From NCBI RefSeq assembly GCF_027594545.1, contig NZ_CP115160.1:939001-1003000 (forward strand): a stretch of 64,000 nt of DNA. Reading direction: 5' to 3'. Under the pieces are notes generated by a model, which was not told the DNA's origin, made no database searches, and saw only the letters and a list, made by a program, of their open reading frames with translations. The DNA comes from Algoriphagus sp. TR-M9. GTDB lineage: Bacteria; Bacteroidota; Bacteroidia; Cytophagales; Cyclobacteriaceae. Within the stretch, counting starts at the first letter, position 1. Every line of letters begins with the position of its first letter. This document shows positions 1 to 8,553 of this stretch, piece by piece. A program made the position numbers and the translations under genes.

Positions 1-835
1 GTTCGACTAACTTTTGGAAAAGCTTCTTCAGGTTATCGTCGATATTTTCCACCATCGCATAGACTTTCCGAGCGTCCTCTTTGTCATTTTCAGACATGGG
101 ATAGAACGGTTTTCCATCCTCGTCAAACCCAGCGGAAGGGTCAATATCCTTATATTTCTGATAGTACTCATCAGGAACCTGAAGGGGGGTGTGGGGTGCA
201 TTGAAGGCTAGGTAGGTGAAAAACGGCTTGTCCTTGTTTTTCTCTATGAAATTGATCGCTTCCTCTGCGAAGATATCTGAACAGTAACCTTCATATCTTT
301 CTTGCTGATTGTTGTGCCAAAGTACCGGATCAAAATAGCTGCGATCTCCTTGGTAATAGGTAGTAATATCGCCCACCTGACCCATTCCGCCTGATAGGTG
401 CATCACTGATTCGTCAAATCCCTGATCACTTGGACGCATTGGGTAATTGTCTCCCAAATGCCATTTTCCAAATAACCCAGTCGTATAATCTTTAGATTTT
501 AAAAGTTCAGCAATTGTGATTTCACTGCTTGCCATCATTGCTCCGCCATTGTAGGTGTCTCGTACGCCAGTTCGTAAGGAATATCGCCCTGTCATCAAGC
601 TTGCACGCGTAGGAGCGCAAACGGGAGACACATAGAAATTGGTGAATCGCACGCTTTCTGCAGCGAAGGCATCGAGAGTAGGCGTGTTAATATGCGGATT
701 CCCTGTGGAGCCCAGATCTCCATAGCCTTGATCATCGGTGATGATGAGGATGATGTTTGGCTTTTTCTGATTTTGCTGCGCAAAGCAAAGACTGGCAGAT
801 ACAAAAAGTAGTAATGTGAAAATGGAGCGTTGCAT
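1..835 (-). CDS. Secreted sulfatase, class I formylglycine type (3' part cut by window edge)
   Basis: The frame begins at the ATG at 833-835 and is still open at the left edge, so only about 278 N-terminal residues are visible. A Sec signal peptide (about residues 1-19, ending CFA) precedes the sulfatase core. TDDQGYGD carries the metal-binding aspartates, C73-A-P-T-R77 followed by MTGR is the class I signature in which the Cys becomes formylglycine, and GKWHLG is a conserved active-site segment. The family removes sulfate esters, often from algal polysaccharides; the substrate cannot be told from this fragment. A helicase follows upstream on the same strand after an ordinary gap, with no obvious functional link. 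Family call is secure, specificity unknown. Confidence 0.93.
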   Translation of the reverse strand, partial: MQRSIFTLLLFVSASLCFAQQNQKKPNIILIITDDQGYGDLGSTGNPHINTPTLDAFAAESVRFTNFYVSPVCAPTRASLMTGRYSLRTGVRDTYNGGAMMASSEITIAELLKSKDYTTGLFGKWHLGDNYPMRPSDQGFDESVMHLSGGMGQVGDITTYYQGDRSYFDPVLWHNNQQERYEGYCSDIFAEEAINFIEKNKDKPFFTYLAFNAPHTPLQVPDEYYQKYKDIDPSAGFDEDGKPFYPMSENDKEDARKVYAMVENIDDNLKKLFQKLVE

Positions 836-927
836 GTGTATTTGAATAAAGTCGGGCTACAAATTCTAAAATTAGAGGCTTTAGCTGGAATGGCTACCCT
901 GGTCCTAATCAGCGGAAAACCTTTCTA

Positions 928-2061
928 CTAAAACTCAATATCATCAATACTTCTTAGCTGCACATGCTTTTTCATCTTCTTTTGGATGATTTTGAAGTGA
1001 TGCAGACCCTCCTCGGCAATCAGTGATATCGCTTCTCCTTCAGCACCTGCACGTCCAGTTCTACCGATTCTATGCACATAGTCTTTTGGAGATCTTGGTA
1101 ATTCATAATTGATCACCAGAGGCAGAAACTTGATGTCTATTCCTCTGGCTGCCAGGTCTGTAGCTACCAGTACTCGCGTTTTGCCATTTTTAAACCTATG
1201 CAATGCTTCTGTGCGAGCTCCCTGACTCTTGTCACCATGGAATGCCAAAGCGTCTATGCCGTTTTTATTCAATTTGGTGACGATATTGTTTGCTGCTCTG
1301 ATGGAGGAAGCAAAGACCAAAATCTGCGACCAATCGCCAGAATTGATCAAGTGGCGGAGAAAAGGCCCCTTTTTTTCCATTGGCACCCGGTAAGCATACT
1401 GATTGATCAGGTCCGGGGAAACAGTGTCTGGTGCTGCGGAGATTTTGACCGGATCTTGCAGCATTGCTTCGATAAGTCCACCGACCGATTCTTCGCTGGT
1501 AGCTGAGAAGAGTATGTTCTGACGTTTCTTGGGAAGTTGTGCTAGGATTTGATCCACCTCTTCTTTGAAGCCCATATTTAAAACCTTATCCGCTTCATCC
1601 AAAACTAGGACTTCCACCTGATTTAAGTTCAGTGAGTTTTTCGAAAGTAAATCCAATAATCGCCCGGGTGTAGCTATCAGGATGTCTGTGCCATAGATTT
1701 TCATCATCTGGGGATTGATAGATACCCCGCCAAATACTGCCAATGCTTTTACTTTCCTGGGCAGAAAGCGGGCAAAGTTTTCCGTCACTTCGGCTACCTG
1801 ACTTGCCAGTTCCCGAGTGGGAACCAACACCAGGATTGGGATCATTCTGCCTTTGTTTTGCGGTTTGTCCTGCATGCGCTGCAGAATGGGAAGAATATAA
1901 GAGGCCGTTTTTCCTGATCCCGTAGGCGCGATTCCAAAGAGGTCCCTTTGTTTTAAAATGGAAGGAATAGCTTGGACCTGAATGGGGTATGGACTGTCGT
2001 ATTTCGCTCTTGCGATAGCTTCAAGTATGGGTTTGGAAAGTCCTAGTTCGGAAAAGTTCAT
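928..2061 (-). CDS. DEAD-box ATP-dependent RNA helicase, RhlE-like
   Basis: A complete DEAD-box core of 377 residues when started at the ATG at 2059-2061; a TTG six codons upstream is possible but less likely. In the longer numbering the motifs are Q motif near 28-39 (YDSPYPIQ), Walker A APTGSGKT 51-58, PTRELASQ 87-94, TPGRLLD 137-143, DEAD 161-164, SAT 192-194 and HRIGRTGRAG near the C-terminus. The protein ends soon after the helicase core without a long basic tail. Such enzymes unwind RNA duplexes in ribosome assembly or mRNA turnover in the cytoplasm. An exact -7 type box lies just upstream. It is monocistronic as far as can be seen. The exact subfamily is less certain than the fold. Confidence 0.95.
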   Translation of the reverse strand: MNFSELGLSKPILEAIARAKYDSPYPIQVQAIPSILKQRDLFGIAPTGSGKTASYILPILQRMQDKPQNKGRMIPILVLVPTRELASQVAEVTENFARFLPRKVKALAVFGGVSINPQMMKIYGTDILIATPGRLLDLLSKNSLNLNQVEVLVLDEADKVLNMGFKEEVDQILAQLPKKRQNILFSATSEESVGGLIEAMLQDPVKISAAPDTVSPDLINQYAYRVPMEKKGPFLRHLINSGDWSQILVFASSIRAANNIVTKLNKNGIDALAFHGDKSQGARTEALHRFKNGKTRVLVATDLAARGIDIKFLPLVINYELPRSPKDYVHRIGRTGRAGAEGEAISLIAEEGLHHFKIIQKKMKKHVQLRSIDDIEF

Positions 2062-2076
2062 AGGGTTAAATTTATG

Positions 2077-2084
2077 CAAAGGTA
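2077..2084 (-). promoter_or_regulatory. Candidate Bacteroidota -7 box (TACCTTTG) for the helicase gene
   Basis: On the reverse strand the sequence reads TACCTTTGCAT, an exact match to the Bacteroidota -7 consensus TAnnTTTG, ending 15 bases before the chosen start codon. No clear -33 TTTG is found at the usual distance, so this rests on the -7 match and its place. The same string recurs upstream of purH. Confidence 0.4.
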
Positions 2085-2095
2085 CACCTTAGCGA

Positions 2096-2527
2096 TCAGT
2101 CTCCGACTATTTCCGTGATTTTCATCCCTTCTGAACCTGCATAAAACACCACGATTTCTACTGGTTCATTTCCTTGGTTTACTCTCCAGTGCTTTTTGTT
2201 CACCACTTCTATGATGGGGTCACCAGCTTTCATTTCCAGGGAATTCCCATCTTCATCCTGGACCAACAGTTCGCCTTGAAGAAGAATGCCTGCATTAATC
2301 ACAGGGTGAAAATGCAAAGGTAGCTCGCTCTGTGGAGGAATGGTGATTTTCAAAATAGATATTTTGGGTTTGGAATTCGGGTAATGAGGCAAAGAGTCAC
2401 CGTTCCAGGAAAGCCCGGATTCGATCAGGGTGATTGATGAGGGGGCTTTTATCTGGGCAAGTTCGTTTTTAAAAGCGAAAAACCCAGTCATTAAAGTCAG
2501 GATAGTGATCAAACAGTTTTTTAGCAT
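2096..2527 (-). CDS. Cupin-domain protein with N-terminal signal or membrane segment
   Basis: Started at the ATG at 2525-2527 (143 residues), because the longer frame begins with TTG and would put extra residues before the hydrophobic leader KNCLITILTLMTGFFAF. The rest is a single cupin barrel of about 100 residues: LPLHFHPVINAGILLQGELLVQDEDG holds the first motif (two His, with Gly before a strand) and DPIIEV / HWRVNQGNEPVEIVVFYAG the second. Small cupins of this type bind a metal and may act as isomerases, dioxygenases or simple binding proteins; nothing here fixes the reaction. It is probably periplasmic. It lies 34 bases upstream of the helicase start on the same strand and could be co-transcribed. 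Confidence 0.8.
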   Translation of the reverse strand: MLKNCLITILTLMTGFFAFKNELAQIKAPSSITLIESGLSWNGDSLPHYPNSKPKISILKITIPPQSELPLHFHPVINAGILLQGELLVQDEDGNSLEMKAGDPIIEVVNKKHWRVNQGNEPVEIVVFYAGSEGMKITEIVGD

Positions 2528-2728
2528 CTTGCAGGGGGAATAGTAAATGCTTAAGGTAAAGAAAAGCAATGAATTGCAGTAGCAGATTCGCTCAGGAACT
2601 CTTCTTTACCGTTGTTATAAAACAGACTTGTGATATAAATATTTATCTTTCAAATTGTAGCAGGGAGTTTGATTACTAGAACTATTCTCCCGCCTAACAT
2701 CTCAAACCCAAAAGCCGAAGTATTAAAC

Positions 2729-5281
2729 ATGCAATTTAATCGCATTTTGCCCTATTTTTTTGTCCTGATCTTATTGGCTTCCTGTGCCAAGACCCAAGAA
2801 GGGGATCCGGATAATCCATCCCCAGCTCGCGCTGCTTCCGAAGAATTAGAAACCTTTCAGCTAGAACCTGGCTTTAAAATCCAACTAGTGGCTCAGGAGC
2901 CCATGGTCCAAGATCCCGTTTTCATCACATTTGATGAGGATGCCCGCCTATGGGTGATTGAGATGCGGGGCTTTATGACAGATACCCTGGGCTCAGAAGA
3001 AGATAAGCCTATAGGTAGGATTTCGGTATTGGAGGACCTGGACGGAGATGGGCAAATGGACAAAAGTACCATTTACATGGATAGCCTGATTATGCCCCGA
3101 GCCATTGGCTTTTTTGCCGATGGGGTGTTGGTGTCGGAAAATACCTCGCTCTGGGTGACCCAAGATTTGGACGGTGACCTCAAAGCCGACACGCAGGTGT
3201 TGCTGGACTCTACCTATGCGTCTTCCGGGAATCCTGAACATTCAGACAATGGCTTGCTGAGAAACGTGGATAATTGGTATTATAATGCCAAATCCAGGCT
3301 TAGATACCGGTATCAAAACGGAGATTGGATCCGGGATACCACCGAGTTTCGCGGGCAATGGGGAATCTCCAATGATGATCAGGGAAGGCTTTACTACAAT
3401 TACAACTGGTCGCAGCTTCATGCAGATTTGGTGCCGCCAAATTACTTTTCCAGAAACCCTAACCATAGCCCATCCACAGGCATAGATCATGGAGTGGCGC
3501 TGGAGCGTGCTGTTTACCCTATTCGGGAAACCCCAGCTGTAAACAGAGGCTACATCCCCGGTGTGCTAAGTGAGGATAAACGTTTGATGGAGTTTACTGC
3601 TGCATGTTCACCTTGGATTTATAGATCTACACTTTTTCCGGAGGAATTTTATGGCAATGCCTTTGTAGCCGAGCCGGCAGGGAATCTGGTGAAGCGGAAC
3701 GTTTTGATGGAGGCAGGTAACCTAGTAGATGGGAGAGACCCACATCCGGGAAAGGAATTTTTGGCTTCCACAGATGAGCGCTTTAGGCCAGTGGATTTTG
3801 CTACGGGTCCGGATGGTGCACTTTACATCGCGGATATGTACAGGGGTTTGATCCAGCATGGAGAATATTTGACGCCCTACCTGACGGAGCAGACGGTGGG
3901 TAGAGGACTGGTCATGCCGGTTCATCTGGGAAGAATCTGGAAGATAGTCCCTGAAGGGAAAGCGCTTCGGCAAACGACCAGGCTTTCTGATAAAAGTAAT
4001 ACTGAACTAGTTGAGTTTCTATCTGATCAGGATGGTTGGTATAGAGATATGGCTCAGCGGCTCTTGGTGGAGCGAGGAAATGCTCTAGTGAAAAATGAGT
4101 TAGTTAACTTGGTGTTAAACCAGCAGGCAGAGCAACTGGGTAGGTTTCACGGGCTTTGGACGCTGGAGGGCTTAGGTTTGCTCGATGAAGCGTTGCTTTT
4201 TCAGGTGTTGGAAAAGGAGGATGATTTACTCCAAAACACTGCGATACGTTTGCTAGAGCCTTTTGCTTTGCGCTCAGTGCAAGTTCAAAACAGGCTGGCC
4301 GAGGTGATGAAAGCTGCCGCCAAAGATGCTTCTGAGGCAGAAGCTCTGCAGTTGGCGCTAAGTAGCGATGTCTTATCGCCTCAAGCGCAGAGCGATGTGC
4401 TTAATTCTATTCTAGCCAGCTATGGATCGCAGGCAATGATACGTGATGCCATGCTCAGCAGCTTGAACCAGCGGGAGTTTGGCTTGATGCAAAACCTTTG
4501 GAAGGCTTCAGACTGGACAGCTCGCGACCAAAACAAGGAGATTTTTCTGGAAATGCTCACTACGGCAGTGGTGAAAGGAGGAGAAGCTCATGAGATGAAA
4601 TCGCTCCTGGCACTAGCTGACAGCCCTGGGAGTGAGTTAAACTGGAAACAGAAAATTCTCATTTCAGGTATGTCCATTCAAGCGGCGAATTCCAAAGATC
4701 ATGAGCCTATCGTACTTCAGACCGAGCCATCTTTGTTTAGTAGAACTGATTTGCCCATAGATGAAAGCCGATTGGAAATGCTCAGGGGGATGTTTCGATG
4801 GCCTGGCTATGCGCCCTCGGAAGAGTTGACTGCTGAAAATCAGCTCGATGAAGGAGCGATGAAGCAATTTGCGCTGGGACGGCAGAAGTTTTTGGTAGGC
4901 TGCGCTGGGTGCCATGGATCAGACGGTGCAGGGGCTGCCCGGATGGGGCCACCACTGGTGGGGTCGGAATGGGTGACGGGAGATGAGCGAAGGCTGGCCA
5001 TGATTTTATTACATGGCTTGGAAGGACCTATTGAAGTAGCAGGAAAAACCTATGACGCTCCGGATATTTTGCCGGTCATGCCCGCTCATGCCACCATGGA
5101 TGATGGAAGTATTGCTGCGATTTTGACGTATATTAGAAATGAATGGGGCAATCACGCCAAGCCGGTATCCCGTCGCCTGGTTTCGTCCACCAGACTCACC
5201 TCACAAGGCAGAGTGTACCCCTGGAGTGCTGATGAACTGAACGAACACATGGAGACTTTGCCTCCGCCAGAAACAAAATAA
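2729..5281 (+). CDS. Periplasmic dehydrogenase lipoprotein: PVC-type propeller, HEAT-like repeats, cytochrome c
   Basis: The ATG at 2729 gives 850 residues starting with a lipoprotein signal (LLASC, lipid Cys19); an upstream TTG start would bury this signal. Residues about 40-400 look like the beta-propeller of PVC-type membrane-bound dehydrogenases, with recurring DLDGDGQMD/DLDGDLKAD calcium-type loops and FATGPDGALYIADMYRG. Then comes a helical HEAT-like part (about 430-640), and a C-terminal mono-heme cytochrome c domain with C725-A-G-C-H729 and a Met-containing PVMPAH segment as possible distal ligand. Such proteins are thought to oxidise sugars or alcohols in the periplasm and pass electrons to the respiratory chain; the substrate is unknown. 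The next gene follows after 9 bases, which supports a three-gene operon with the TIM-barrel and SDR genes. Confidence 0.85.
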   Translation: MQFNRILPYFFVLILLASCAKTQEGDPDNPSPARAASEELETFQLEPGFKIQLVAQEPMVQDPVFITFDEDARLWVIEMRGFMTDTLGSEEDKPIGRISVLEDLDGDGQMDKSTIYMDSLIMPRAIGFFADGVLVSENTSLWVTQDLDGDLKADTQVLLDSTYASSGNPEHSDNGLLRNVDNWYYNAKSRLRYRYQNGDWIRDTTEFRGQWGISNDDQGRLYYNYNWSQLHADLVPPNYFSRNPNHSPSTGIDHGVALERAVYPIRETPAVNRGYIPGVLSEDKRLMEFTAACSPWIYRSTLFPEEFYGNAFVAEPAGNLVKRNVLMEAGNLVDGRDPHPGKEFLASTDERFRPVDFATGPDGALYIADMYRGLIQHGEYLTPYLTEQTVGRGLVMPVHLGRIWKIVPEGKALRQTTRLSDKSNTELVEFLSDQDGWYRDMAQRLLVERGNALVKNELVNLVLNQQAEQLGRFHGLWTLEGLGLLDEALLFQVLEKEDDLLQNTAIRLLEPFALRSVQVQNRLAEVMKAAAKDASEAEALQLALSSDVLSPQAQSDVLNSILASYGSQAMIRDAMLSSLNQREFGLMQNLWKASDWTARDQNKEIFLEMLTTAVVKGGEAHEMKSLLALADSPGSELNWKQKILISGMSIQAANSKDHEPIVLQTEPSLFSRTDLPIDESRLEMLRGMFRWPGYAPSEELTAENQLDEGAMKQFALGRQKFLVGCAGCHGSDGAGAARMGPPLVGSEWVTGDERRLAMILLHGLEGPIEVAGKTYDAPDILPVMPAHATMDDGSIAAILTYIRNEWGNHAKPVSRRLVSSTRLTSQGRVYPWSADELNEHMETLPPPETK

Positions 5282-5290
5282 CCCAATCTC

Positions 5291-6394
5291 ATGCCCCAGG
5301 ATCAACTATCTACTAAAAGAAATGAAAAGTCCTTTCCTAGAAGAGATTTTCTGAAATCTGCCAGTCTGGGTACCCTAGCCCTGGCACTTCCATTTTCTTC
5401 ACTTCCGGCATTTCTGAAAGATATGCCGATGGGCATAGTCGTACATTCTTATGCTGCCAGATGGCACTCAAAGGCTGACAGCCAAAAGTATCCGGCTTTC
5501 GATGACGCCATCGAGCTCATGGAGCATAGCAAATCCATTGGCGCCGGAGGGATTCAGGTGACACTAAATGGCTGGAGCAAAGACTTTGGCAAGCAAGTAA
5601 GAGCCAAGCGGGAACAACTGGATATGTATCTGGAAGGAAGCATAGGACTGCCAAAATCCACTGACCAAATCGCTGATTTCGAAAAGGAAGTACTGGCAGC
5701 AAAGGAAGCGGGAGCATCGGTGCTCCGGACAGCCTGTCTGAGTGGTCGACGCTATGTGAATTTCCATACCAAAGCAGACTTTTTAGCCTTTAAGAAAAAT
5801 GCAATCCGTTCCATAGAATTGGCAGAGCCGATCGTGCGTAAGCATAAAATGAAATTAGCGGTAGAAAACCACAAAGACTGGGCTGCCGAGGAACTAGTAC
5901 AGATCATCAAATCCATAGGAAGCGAATGGGTGGGAGTGACCCTGGATTTCGGGAATAATGTGTCTTTTCTGGAGAAGCCCATGGAAGTGATCAAAACGCT
6001 TGCTCCTTACGCCTTTTCTACCCATGTGAAAGACATGGGGATTAAGGAATATCCCAAAGGATTTTTGCTCTCTGAAGTGCCGCTGGGTGAGGGAGTGATA
6101 GACCTGAAAGCTGCTGTGGAAATGTGCAGAAAATACAACCCAGACATTAATTTCAGTCTGGAGATGATTACCCGGGATCCCTTAGAAATCCCGTATTTGA
6201 CCGAAGGGTACTGGGCTACCTTTGATCGCTTTTCCCCATCAGAACTTGAGCAAGTGAAGGAGAGGATCGCCCAGTATTCCTTTGAGGGGGAATTGCCGCA
6301 GGTTACCGGTCTTAGCGCAGAGCAGCAGCTTGCTTTTGAGGAGGAAAATGTTCAGAAATGCCTAGCCTATAGTAGGAGTTTGCTTCATCTTTAA
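5291..6394 (+). CDS. Tat-exported TIM-barrel protein, sugar isomerase/epimerase superfamily
   Basis: 367 residues. The N-terminus has a twin-arginine motif (SFPRRDFLKSAS, Arg17-Arg18) followed by a hydrophobic stretch and AFL, so it should be exported folded, probably with its metal. The mature part is a xylose-isomerase-like TIM barrel: AVENHKDW, GVTLDFGNNVSF and FSTHVKDMG give the Glu, Asp and His metal ligands in the usual order, with SLEMITRDP near the end. Databases commonly name these sugar phosphate isomerase/epimerase, but an exported enzyme is unlikely to see a sugar phosphate. It starts 9 bases after the heme dehydrogenase gene and 29 bases before the SDR gene. A role on an oxidised sugar made by the upstream enzyme is an inference. 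Confidence 0.85.
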   Translation: MPQDQLSTKRNEKSFPRRDFLKSASLGTLALALPFSSLPAFLKDMPMGIVVHSYAARWHSKADSQKYPAFDDAIELMEHSKSIGAGGIQVTLNGWSKDFGKQVRAKREQLDMYLEGSIGLPKSTDQIADFEKEVLAAKEAGASVLRTACLSGRRYVNFHTKADFLAFKKNAIRSIELAEPIVRKHKMKLAVENHKDWAAEELVQIIKSIGSEWVGVTLDFGNNVSFLEKPMEVIKTLAPYAFSTHVKDMGIKEYPKGFLLSEVPLGEGVIDLKAAVEMCRKYNPDINFSLEMITRDPLEIPYLTEGYWATFDRFSPSELEQVKERIAQYSFEGELPQVTGLSAEQQLAFEEENVQKCLAYSRSLLHL

Positions 6395-6423
6395 CCCAAT
6401 TTTAAATACTAATAAATACAACC

Positions 6424-7218
6424 ATGAGTCAAGAAAACACCTCAAAATTACCTGGAATCAAACTTTTTGATCTGAGTGGAAGAACTGCTATAATCACCGG
6501 TGGGTCCAAGGGCCTCGGGCTGGCGATGGCAGAAGGACTTGCTTCCGTTGGGGCGAATGTGATGCTGGTCAGCAGAACAAAAGAAGAAACGGAGGCTGCT
6601 GCAAAGCAAATTGAGGGCAGTTATGGTGTGAAGGCACTGGGATTCGCAGGTGATGTGACCAAGAAAGCAGATATGGAAAAAATGGCCAAAGTAGCCTTTG
6701 ATACTTTTGGCAGTATAGATGTGCTCATAAATAGTGCGGGAATCAATATTCGGGGGACGATAGATGAACTGGAGTTAGAGGAGTTCAGCAAGGTGATGGA
6801 CATCAATGTGACGGGTACTTGGTTGGCCTGCAGGGCGGTAACTCCTTATATGAAAAAGGGAGGAAAAGGAAGTATCATCAATCTGGCGAGTACACTGGGC
6901 GTGGTGGGATTAGCCAATCGAACTCCCTACTGCTCCAGCAAAGGGGCAGTGGTCCAGATGACCCGAGCTTTGGGACTTGAATTTGCTCCTTTTAATATCA
7001 ACGTCAACGCGATTTGTCCTGGACCTTTTTTGACAGAAATGAACTTACCTATAGCAGATACCGAAGAGGGAAAGAAGTTTGTGGTAGGGGCTACAGCACT
7101 TGGCCGATGGGGTCGATTGGAGGAAATTCAAGGTGCGGCAATTTACCTGGCTTCGGAAGCCGGATCCTATATGGTAGGTTCCATGCTGACCGTGGATGGA
7201 GGCTGGACTGCTAGATAA
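6424..7218 (+). CDS. Short-chain dehydrogenase/reductase (SDR), gluconate 5-dehydrogenase-like
   Basis: 264 residues, classical SDR. Cofactor motif TGGSKGLG at 25-32, NSAG 103-106, catalytic Ser156, Tyr169 and Lys173 (YCSSK), and the usual C-terminal YMVGSMLTVDGG. No signal peptide, so it is cytoplasmic, unlike its two upstream partners. R51 after the second strand (SRTKEE) suggests NADP can be used. The family resembles gluconate 5-dehydrogenase and 2-deoxygluconate dehydrogenase, but SDR substrate calls by similarity are weak. It closes the forward cluster begun by the heme dehydrogenase and ends 2 bases before the convergent DHFR-like gene. Confidence 0.88.
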   Translation: MSQENTSKLPGIKLFDLSGRTAIITGGSKGLGLAMAEGLASVGANVMLVSRTKEETEAAAKQIEGSYGVKALGFAGDVTKKADMEKMAKVAFDTFGSIDVLINSAGINIRGTIDELELEEFSKVMDINVTGTWLACRAVTPYMKKGGKGSIINLASTLGVVGLANRTPYCSSKGAVVQMTRALGLEFAPFNINVNAICPGPFLTEMNLPIADTEEGKKFVVGATALGRWGRLEEIQGAAIYLASEAGSYMVGSMLTVDGGWTAR

Positions 7219-7220
7219 CT

Positions 7221-7754
7221 TTATCTGGATCTGACGAAGTGATTTTGTACGACCTTATCCAAAAACCGGATGGATTTTACACATTCAAAGGTCAGACGCT
7301 TGGGTAATCCTCCAAACATAGGAATACCTGAGCCTAGCAGAATTGGAATGGTGGTGATAATCATTTCGTCGATCAGGTCTTCTTTCAAAAAGCTCTGAAT
7401 GGTCTTACCTCCATCTATGTAAAGTTTGTGAAAACCTTGATGATGAAGCTGGGCCAGCACCTCATGAAGGTCTCCCTTGATCAGGAAAACTTTATCCTGA
7501 AGCCTTGCGGGAACATTTGAGAGGGAATTGCTCCAAACATAGACGGGCTTCTGATAAAACCATTCTCCTTCAAAGGCAGCTACTACCTCATAGGTGTTTC
7601 TGCCCATCAGGATGGCATCTATGCGAGCAGTGAATTCTTCAAAACCTGTGTCTATATGATCGATTTCTGGAAATGTGGAAAGCCAGTCCAGTTCATGGTT
7701 TTTTCCGGCGATAAATCCATCCAGAGAGGTGGCTATGAATACACTGTTTTTCAT
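7221..7754 (-). CDS. Dihydrofolate reductase-family protein (RibD C-terminal type)
   Basis: 177 residues covering one DHFR/RibD_C fold. It begins SVFIATSLDGFIAG, the typical N-terminal strand and loop of this family, has MGRNTYEVV near residue 50 and KLYIDGGKTIQSFL near 115, which is the conserved GG nucleotide-binding turn, and ends at FVRSR. Members of this stand-alone group (YyaP/YwjB type) are NADPH-binding reductases of unknown substrate; they are usually not the folate enzyme FolA. It is convergent with the SDR gene and has no obvious partner. Confidence 0.85.
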   Translation of the reverse strand: MKNSVFIATSLDGFIAGKNHELDWLSTFPEIDHIDTGFEEFTARIDAILMGRNTYEVVAAFEGEWFYQKPVYVWSNSLSNVPARLQDKVFLIKGDLHEVLAQLHHQGFHKLYIDGGKTIQSFLKEDLIDEMIITTIPILLGSGIPMFGGLPKRLTFECVKSIRFLDKVVQNHFVRSR

Positions 7755-7809
7755 TAGGAGGTGATTAGGAGAATCTTTGACTAATTAATTAATCTTTCAT
7801 TAAGTATAG

Positions 7810-8520
7810 TTACTTTTTGTTTTTAAGGGTATTGATAGCTTTTTGGGCATAGTTTCTATACCATTCTATTTCACAGGAATTCTTATAGTTTTCCAGTTCT
7901 TTTAAGTATTCAGGTGGATCCGATCTATTGATTAATATTAGTTCACTGAGCTGTCTGTTCCAATATTTATGTCTTGCTTCCATAGATTTAATAGTTTCCA
8001 GAGGATCATTCAGTTTTTCAGGAAAACCATATTCATCAATGATGGATTGGATCAGCGGGCTGTATTTTTTATCTAAGGGTTTATTAGTCGCTAAGCGTAC
8101 ATCGGCATAATTGTTCAGGATATGAAGGTTAGAAATTACACTTGAGTGTTGGTGGTTTTCGAGTGCTAGCCTAGCCCATTTCTCAGCTTTTTCATACTTG
8201 GACAGAATGAAATTGCATTTGATCAACAAATCAACTGATAAAAAGTAATAGGTAGGGTAATCTTCAGGCGCTAGAAGGTGAACTACTTCTTCAGCATGCG
8301 TAATTACTTCTTGGTACCGCTTGGCCATCCATAGAAGAACCGCTAGTTGGTTACTCCGAAGTACTTTGAAGACATCCTCATCATAGCTGTCACGAACCTT
8401 CTCTAGGAAATCATCAAGCAGTTCTATTTTAGCTTCCACTTCAGAGTCCGGTATATCTCCGTAGAGTTTTAACATAAGTTCTGGAGGGATAATATCCTTT
8501 TTCAGTTGCTCGATATTCAT
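7810..8520 (-). CDS. Hypothetical cytoplasmic all-helical protein
   Basis: 236 residues that I do not recognise. There is no signal peptide or membrane segment. Predicted character is almost wholly helical and charged, with a stretch at about 60-150 (LAVLLWMAKRYQEVITHAEEVV..., then YEKAEKWARLALENH) that reads like two or three degenerate TPR units. The start ATG at 8518-8520 is the only good one. It sits alone between the DHFR-like gene and the DUF2207 gene on the same strand, 33 bases after the latter. A protein-protein interaction role would fit TPR-like repeats, but no function can be assigned. Confidence 0.75.
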   Translation of the reverse strand: MNIEQLKKDIIPPELMLKLYGDIPDSEVEAKIELLDDFLEKVRDSYDEDVFKVLRSNQLAVLLWMAKRYQEVITHAEEVVHLLAPEDYPTYYFLSVDLLIKCNFILSKYEKAEKWARLALENHQHSSVISNLHILNNYADVRLATNKPLDKKYSPLIQSIIDEYGFPEKLNDPLETIKSMEARHKYWNRQLSELILINRSDPPEYLKELENYKNSCEIEWYRNYAQKAINTLKNKK

Positions 8521-8553
8521 TGTGATAGGGAAATTGAAGGGTTTTCGTATAAC

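Noticed and set aside
2669..2728. TTG start that would lengthen the heme dehydrogenase by 20 residues
   Set aside because: The ATG at 2729 directly precedes a proper lipoprotein signal, which the extension would bury.
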